A DNA stretch of 64,000 nucleotides from Polaromonas sp. CF318 (lineage in GTDB: Bacteria > Pseudomonadota > Gammaproteobacteria > Burkholderiales > Burkholderiaceae_C), in assembly GCF_000282655.1 (NCBI RefSeq), contig NZ_AKIV01000018.1:1-64000 (forward strand), read 5' to 3'. How positions within the stretch are numbered: position 1 is the first letter of the stretch; the number at the start of each line of letters is the position of its first letter. Shown here piece after piece: positions 61,033 through 64,000 of this stretch. The position numbers and the translations under genes were made by a program. The notes below the pieces were generated by a model. It had not been told where the DNA came from. It was given only the letters and a program-made list of their open reading frames with translations, and made no database searches.

Positions 61033-61359
61033 ATGAAATACTTCATTCCAGCCGCAGAAAATCCAGAACAGGCGGAGCGCGTCTATGAGGCTATAGCAAA
61101 GTTCAACAGCGCACCCCTCTCAGGCGCCAGAATCTGCGCGTTGACTTGGCCGCACAACGGAATCATGATGTCGTGCGAGATTGGAAGTCAAGCTCCCTCG
61201 TACTATGGCACTGGATCCGAATCCGTTGTTGCCATTTTTGACTGTGGCAATCTCTACAAGATTTGCACGGAGAACCGAGGGGTACTGCGGGGAGAAGCCA
61301 TTCTTGCAGGCAAAGGCGATGAAACACCTCCAACCTACTTTGTTGAAGGTGGGGCTTAA
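61033..61359 (+). CDS. Unknown protein of the island
   Basis: I do not recognise this 108-aa protein. It begins MKYFIPAAENPEQAERVYEA, is probably soluble alpha/beta, and has three Cys residues. The end is TPPTYFVEGGA. No strong ribosome site is seen (only GGA at 9 bases). It lies 71 bases after the Cas2-like gene on the same strand and shares the lower GC of the island. It could belong to the same unit. Confidence 0.55.
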   Translation: MKYFIPAAENPEQAERVYEAIAKFNSAPLSGARICALTWPHNGIMMSCEIGSQAPSYYGTGSESVVAIFDCGNLYKICTENRGVLRGEAILAGKGDETPPTYFVEGGA

Positions 61360-61470
61360 CCTTATATCGAGATACTCTGCATCGATGAACTGCGTCGCAC
61401 GCTCACATGAGCTGACGTAGAAATCGGCGACTATCAGCGAAACACTAGCGGTTGTCGAGGAATTTCAGAA

Positions 61471-61884
61471 ATGGCATTGCGATCGTCAGACGTCTCCCTT
61501 GGAACTATCGCATTCTTCGACGATAAGTTACTACTCGCGGAGCACGACATTGATGCCGGTGATACAAGTCTTGATCGCCCAGGGCCATTCGTTTGCGTTC
61601 AAGTAATGGGGGCAAAGAGTGTGTGGTGCGCTATCACTAGCGAATACCGTCCGGAGCGGCTATTCATAGAACCGAAATGGCGACAGCACGGCTCAGACAA
61701 ATGGAAGGAGGATAACCAATATCTCAATGATGGGCTCAATACGTTTCTTGGCCCAAACGTTGCATTCCTCAGGGCCGCAGCGAAAGAGTCTCCTTTCAAT
61801 ATGTATCGCCGCCCAAAGATTAATGCAGAGGGTGTGGCGGCTATCCTTTTTGAAGTAGACAAGCAGGGCGGACCGCTCTTCTAA
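61471..61884 (+). CDS. Unknown protein of the island
   Basis: I do not recognise this 137-aa protein. It begins MALRSSDVSLGTIAFFDDKL. Features are a FVCVQVMGAKSVWCAITS beta-rich stretch and a Trp/Lys-rich middle (KWRQHGSDKWKEDNQYLNDG). No membrane helix. GAGGAA lies 8 bases upstream of the ATG, so it should be translated. It is the last gene of the lower-GC segment. The early part has the look of a small beta-barrel seen in growth-inhibitor or PemK-like proteins, but this is not firm. Confidence 0.55.
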   Translation: MALRSSDVSLGTIAFFDDKLLLAEHDIDAGDTSLDRPGPFVCVQVMGAKSVWCAITSEYRPERLFIEPKWRQHGSDKWKEDNQYLNDGLNTFLGPNVAFLRAAAKESPFNMYRRPKINAEGVAAILFEVDKQGGPLF

Positions 61885-61944
61885 GTAGCGGGCTTAATGC
61901 GGTGATGAGTATTTCTCCAATTTAAGTGGATTCGCAGAAGAATC

Positions 61945-62310
61945 TCAGACCTCGCCCTCCACCCCAGCCTCAATCACAAAAGCCCGCAACCCAGCCATCC
62001 TCCCATCCCGAAATCGCCAGACATCGCAGTAGGCATGACGCACAGCCTTCCCCGCGTCGTCCTTCAAAGTAATCTCGCCAAGCGCCGCAACAAAGTCGCC
62101 CTCGGCAATCATGTGATGGACCTCAAACTTCGGCGGCTCCTTGTACGTGGCCGCCATCCACTGGCGAACGGCTTCCTTGCCCCTGAGCGTTCTGTCGCCG
62201 ACAAAGGTCCATTGCGTGTCCTCAGTGCAGAAGTTCAGGAACCCTTCGTAGTCGCCTTTCACGATGGCCGCGCTGGCCTTCTGCAAAGTCTCTTTGTGGC
62301 TTTCTGGCAT
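61945..62310 (-). CDS. NTF2/SnoaL-like domain protein
   Basis: This 121-aa protein begins MPESHKETLQKASAAIVKGD. It has a cone-like fold pattern: YEGFLNFCTEDTQWTFVGDR, GKEAVRQWMA, HHMIAEGDFVAALGEITL and YCDVWRFRDGRMAGLRAFV. These are the marks of SnoaL-like proteins of the NTF2 superfamily (isomerases, limonene-epoxide-hydrolase relatives, or binding proteins). GAGGAG precedes the start. Function unknown. It returns to high GC after the island and closes it on the right. Confidence 0.85.
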   Translation of the reverse strand: MPESHKETLQKASAAIVKGDYEGFLNFCTEDTQWTFVGDRTLRGKEAVRQWMAATYKEPPKFEVHHMIAEGDFVAALGEITLKDDAGKAVRHAYCDVWRFRDGRMAGLRAFVIEAGVEGEV

Positions 62311-62519
62311 CGGGAAGTCTCCTCTGTTTGATCAGTGCTTCCAAGTCTGCCCGCGCAAACACAGAGGCTTGTCGGCCTCGGGCCGCTCGGTATGTAGGCA
62401 ACAAACTTCGTTCGAGCGTCAGGCCCTGGGCATCCGCTGAATCCGGAGGAATTTCGCGCCATCCGCCGCCTGCTGGCGCGCTTCATCATGCTGCTGGGCA
62501 TGTTCAAAAACGATTATTT

Positions 62520-62580
62520 GAATCTGCGTCCATCTGCGGGATACCGATTCATCCACAGATTTCGCAGATTTACGCAGATT
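62520..62580. repeat. Partial head-to-head AATCTGCG-family repeat
   Basis: A shortened left arm (about 62520-62542, two units) faces the arm at 62551-62580 across 8 bases. The latter arm is shared with the 136-bp element that follows, so at this site a head-to-head form and a core-containing form are joined into a tandem compound. Confidence 0.8.
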
Positions 62581-62686
62581 AAAACCAATCCCGGTACAAG
62601 CTCGTGTGGCCAGCGTACGAGGATGGGATGAGCCCCGACGTAAATGCCCTCTCTTCAATCTGCGGAAATCTGCGAAATCTGCGGAT
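62551..62686. repeat. 136-bp AATCTGCG-family element, inverted copy
   Basis: Arms of 30 bases (62551-62580 and 62657-62686) enclose a 76-base core, the same sizes as the copy at 54233-54368 but with its core in opposite orientation. It ends 16 bases before the proposed -10 box of the TetR gene, so the region upstream of that promoter is made of repeat sequence. Confidence 0.9.
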
Positions 62687-62701
62687 AAATTTCTTTTAAT
62701 G

Positions 62702-62717
62702 TATGATGCACATCATG
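62702..62717 (+). promoter_or_regulatory. -10 box overlapping a palindromic operator at the TetR gene
   Basis: TATGAT (62702-62707) matches a sigma-70 -10 box in five of six bases, while ATGATG-CA-CATCAT (62703-62716) is a perfect 14-bp palindrome. Transcription from this box would begin close to 62714, almost on the ATG at 62715, giving a leaderless or nearly leaderless message. A related motif lies at 63359-63379. Confidence 0.6.
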
Positions 62718-63317
62718 CGAAACGCAAAACACCCCAAAATCAATACCCGGTCAGCCGCCAAGGAGGCCTCGCACGAACGCATCGTGTCGGTGGCCGCGCG
62801 GGCCATACGCCGCAGCGGCTACGACGGCACGGGCGTGGCCGACATCATGAAAGAGGCCGGCCTGACGCATGGGGCGTTTTATGCCCATTTCGCCTCGCGT
62901 GAGGCCATGCTGGCGGAAGCTGCGACCCGGGCCTGCGCCGAGTCTGCCGCCGTGGTGGCGGGTGTAGCGGCCGGCTCGCCGCCGGACCAAGCCATGGCGG
63001 CCATGCTGCGCGCCTACCTCTCACCGGAGCACCGGGAGCAGGTAGAGGTGGGTTGCCCGCTGGCCGCGCTGGGCTCGGAGACGCCGCGCCAGGCGCCCGA
63101 AGTGCGCCGTGCGACCACCCGGCACGTCAAGGAAATGGTGGATTTTGTGGCCCGCCAGTCACCGGACTGGGGGCAGCCCGGCGCGCATGAGCGCGCGCTG
63201 GCGACGGTCGCCACCATGGTCGGCACCTTGCTGCTGGCGCGTGTGGTCGACGAACCCGCGCTGGCGGACAGCTTTTGCGAAGCCGCGCTGAAGCAGCTGG
63301 TCCCGGTCTCCCACTGA
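62715..63317 (+). CDS. TetR-family transcriptional regulator
   Basis: This 200-aa regulator has a TetR helix-turn-helix: VSVAARAIRRSGYDGTGVAD, then MKEAGLTHGAFYAHFASRE. The C-terminal ligand domain fits the common 190-200-aa class. The start at 62715 is preferred to an in-frame ATG at 62703 because the latter lies inside a palindrome and a -10 box that would start transcription near 62714; neither has a ribosome site. It is codirectional with the oxidoreductase at 63415, with a copy of the operator between, so it probably represses itself and that gene. Confidence 0.9.
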   Translation: MRNAKHPKINTRSAAKEASHERIVSVAARAIRRSGYDGTGVADIMKEAGLTHGAFYAHFASREAMLAEAATRACAESAAVVAGVAAGSPPDQAMAAMLRAYLSPEHREQVEVGCPLAALGSETPRQAPEVRRATTRHVKEMVDFVARQSPDWGQPGAHERALATVATMVGTLLLARVVDEPALADSFCEAALKQLVPVSH

Positions 63318-63358
63318 ACTCCCGCCTCCTCACACACCGGCTTTTTTCTTCGCCCTCA

Positions 63359-63379
63359 CATATGACAATCATCATGCCA
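63359..63379 (+). promoter_or_regulatory. Second TetR-type operator, before the oxidoreductase gene
   Basis: CATATGACAATCATCATGCC shares a TATGA...CATCATGC pattern with the palindrome at the TetR start, at about 14 of 21 positions in the same orientation. It lies 36 bases upstream of the oxidoreductase start, and TATGAC may be its -10 box. The two sites give a simple autoregulation and target model. Confidence 0.55.
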
Positions 63380-63414
63380 ATCTCAATCTTCGACTGCCAA
63401 CCAGGAAAAAAACC

Positions 63415-64000
63415 ATGAAAGCACTGACCTTCAAACGCTACGGCAAATCTCCCGACATCGGCTTTGCCGAAGTTCCCCGCCCGACGCTGAAGCCCGACGA
63501 GATGCTGGTCCAGGTCCACGCCGCGAGCGTGAACCCGATCGACAACATGATCCCGACCGGGCTTTTCAAAGCCGTGGTGAAGTTTGAGCTGCCCGCCACG
63601 ATGGGCAGCGACCTGGCCGGTGTGGTGATGGAGGTCGGCAGCCGCGTGACCCGCTTCAAGCCGGGTGATGCCGTTTTTGCGAGCATCTTCGACACGGGCG
63701 GGGGCGCCATCGCCGAGTTTGCGGTGGTGCCGGAAAGTATGGCCGCGCTGAAGCCGGACAACCTGGACTTCGTGCAGGCGGCATCGATCCCGATGGTCGG
63801 GCTGACCTCGTGGCAGGCGCTGAAAGAGCGCGCCAAGCTTCAGGCCGGCCAAAAAGTCTTCATCCCTGCGGGCTCCGGCGGCATCGGCACCTTCGCGATC
63901 CAGCTGGCCAGGCACCTGGGTGCCAAAGTGGCAACGACCACCAGCACGGGCAATGTCGAACTGGTGCGCAGGCTGGGCGCGGACGAGGTGGTCGACTACA
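63415..64000 (+). CDS. NADP-dependent alcohol dehydrogenase/quinone oxidoreductase, 3' truncated by window
   Basis: The first 195 codons of an open frame run off the window end. It begins MKALTFKRYGKSPDIGFAEV and shows VHAASVNPIDNM, MGSDLAGVVMEVG and the NADP-binding AGSGGIGTFAIQLAR, with no catalytic-zinc Cys seen so far. This is a zinc-independent medium-chain reductase (quinone or enone reductase type). AGGAAAAAA precedes the ATG. It is downstream of the TetR gene and its operator-like site, so it is the likely regulated target. Confidence 0.88.
   Translation, partial: MKALTFKRYGKSPDIGFAEVPRPTLKPDEMLVQVHAASVNPIDNMIPTGLFKAVVKFELPATMGSDLAGVVMEVGSRVTRFKPGDAVFASIFDTGGGAIAEFAVVPESMAALKPDNLDFVQAASIPMVGLTSWQALKERAKLQAGQKVFIPAGSGGIGTFAIQLARHLGAKVATTTSTGNVELVRRLGADEVVDY

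Larger units (their letters stand above)
62311..62714. other. Gap of about 400 bp with gene remnant and repeat elements
   Basis: Bases 62403-62530 have coding-like sequence in one plus-strand frame (for example HPLNPEEFRAIRRLLARF and LLGMFKND) but no start codon and an upstream stop. The downstream end runs into the repeat. It may be the tail of a lost gene. The rest is the short repeat pair at 62520-62580 and the 136-bp element, then the TetR control region. Confidence 0.4.

Noticed and set aside
61471-61884. PemK/MazF-type toxin assignment
   Set aside because: The early beta-rich look is suggestive, but the family's conserved Arg and Thr/Ser signatures could not be placed.
58600-61930. Prophage or integrative element
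   Set aside because: No integrase, structural gene, att-like direct repeat or tRNA was found at either edge.
62403-62530. Functional gene between the NTF2-like and TetR genes
   Set aside because: The coding-like stretch has no start codon, follows a stop, and ends in a repeat; at most a remnant.

Overview
The window is high-GC DNA (roughly 65-70 % in most genes) with gene content and codon use typical of Burkholderiales. The closest fit is a Comamonadaceae-type environmental bacterium such as Polaromonas, Rhodoferax or Variovorax. Supporting signs are several Bug/TctC-type solute receptors, a PimC/PimD-like acyl-CoA dehydrogenase pair, the ribF-ileS-lspA block and many ABC uptake systems. 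No rRNA, tRNA, CRISPR array, IS transposase or prophage module was seen. The genus is an inference from gene content only.

Layout. 1-5.35 kb: tail of a type IV pilus/type II secretion-like operon (PilO-like, PilP/GspC-like, two pseudopilins) that runs by start/stop overlaps straight into a three-gene ABC module. 5.4-19.2 kb: mostly housekeeping (fasciclin protein, purN, paired acyl-CoA dehydrogenases, HNH nuclease, ribF-ileS-lspA, AGE-family epimerase, Na/Pi symporter, NUDIX hydrolase). 19.5-25 kb: DUF1501/DUF1800 pair, quinone oxidoreductase, EamA exporter. 25.2-27.6 kb: a highly structured leader, a 78-aa basic protein and a soluble fusion of a Clp-like AAA+ ATPase with an FtsH-type M41 zinc protease. 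27.7-35.3 kb: a sugar-acid uptake and catabolism operon (LacI-type regulator, Bug receptor, glucarate-dehydratase-like enzyme, four-gene ABC importer) with two matching LacI-type operators. 35.4-45.4 kb: SDR, SH3 protein, M48 protease, RBBP9-like hydrolase, Lrp regulator, EamA exporter, gamma-glutamyltransferase, and a Bug receptor with TctA/TctB. 45.6-49.9 kb: GspE-like ATPase and a coupled speE-like/hypoxanthine-DNA glycosylase/tatD set. 50.1-54.2 kb: a polyamine-type ABC importer. 54.5-58.6 kb: trypsin-like protease and a short MoxR-DUF58-VWA cluster. 58.6-61.9 kb: a lower-GC accessory island with a two-gene soluble-plus-membrane cassette recalling lambda RexA/RexB, an orphan Cas2-like protein and two unknown proteins. 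61.9-64 kb: NTF2-like protein and a TetR regulator paired with an oxidoreductase by a shared operator motif.

A striking non-coding feature is a dispersed repeat family. Arms of about 30 bp, each made of three AATCTGCGN-like units, sit in inverted pairs in six intergenic gaps (19.4, 23.6, 42.1, 47.6, 54.2 and 62.5 kb). Two copies are exactly 136 bp with related 76-bp cores in opposite orientation, which suggests a small mobilisable element.

Best candidates for something undescribed, in my order: the structured leader with the soluble AAA-M41 protease, the dispersed repeat, the pilin-plus-ABC operon (compare Myxococcus PilGHI), and the RexAB-like/Cas2-like island. All functional assignments come from reading motifs by eye; no database search was run.
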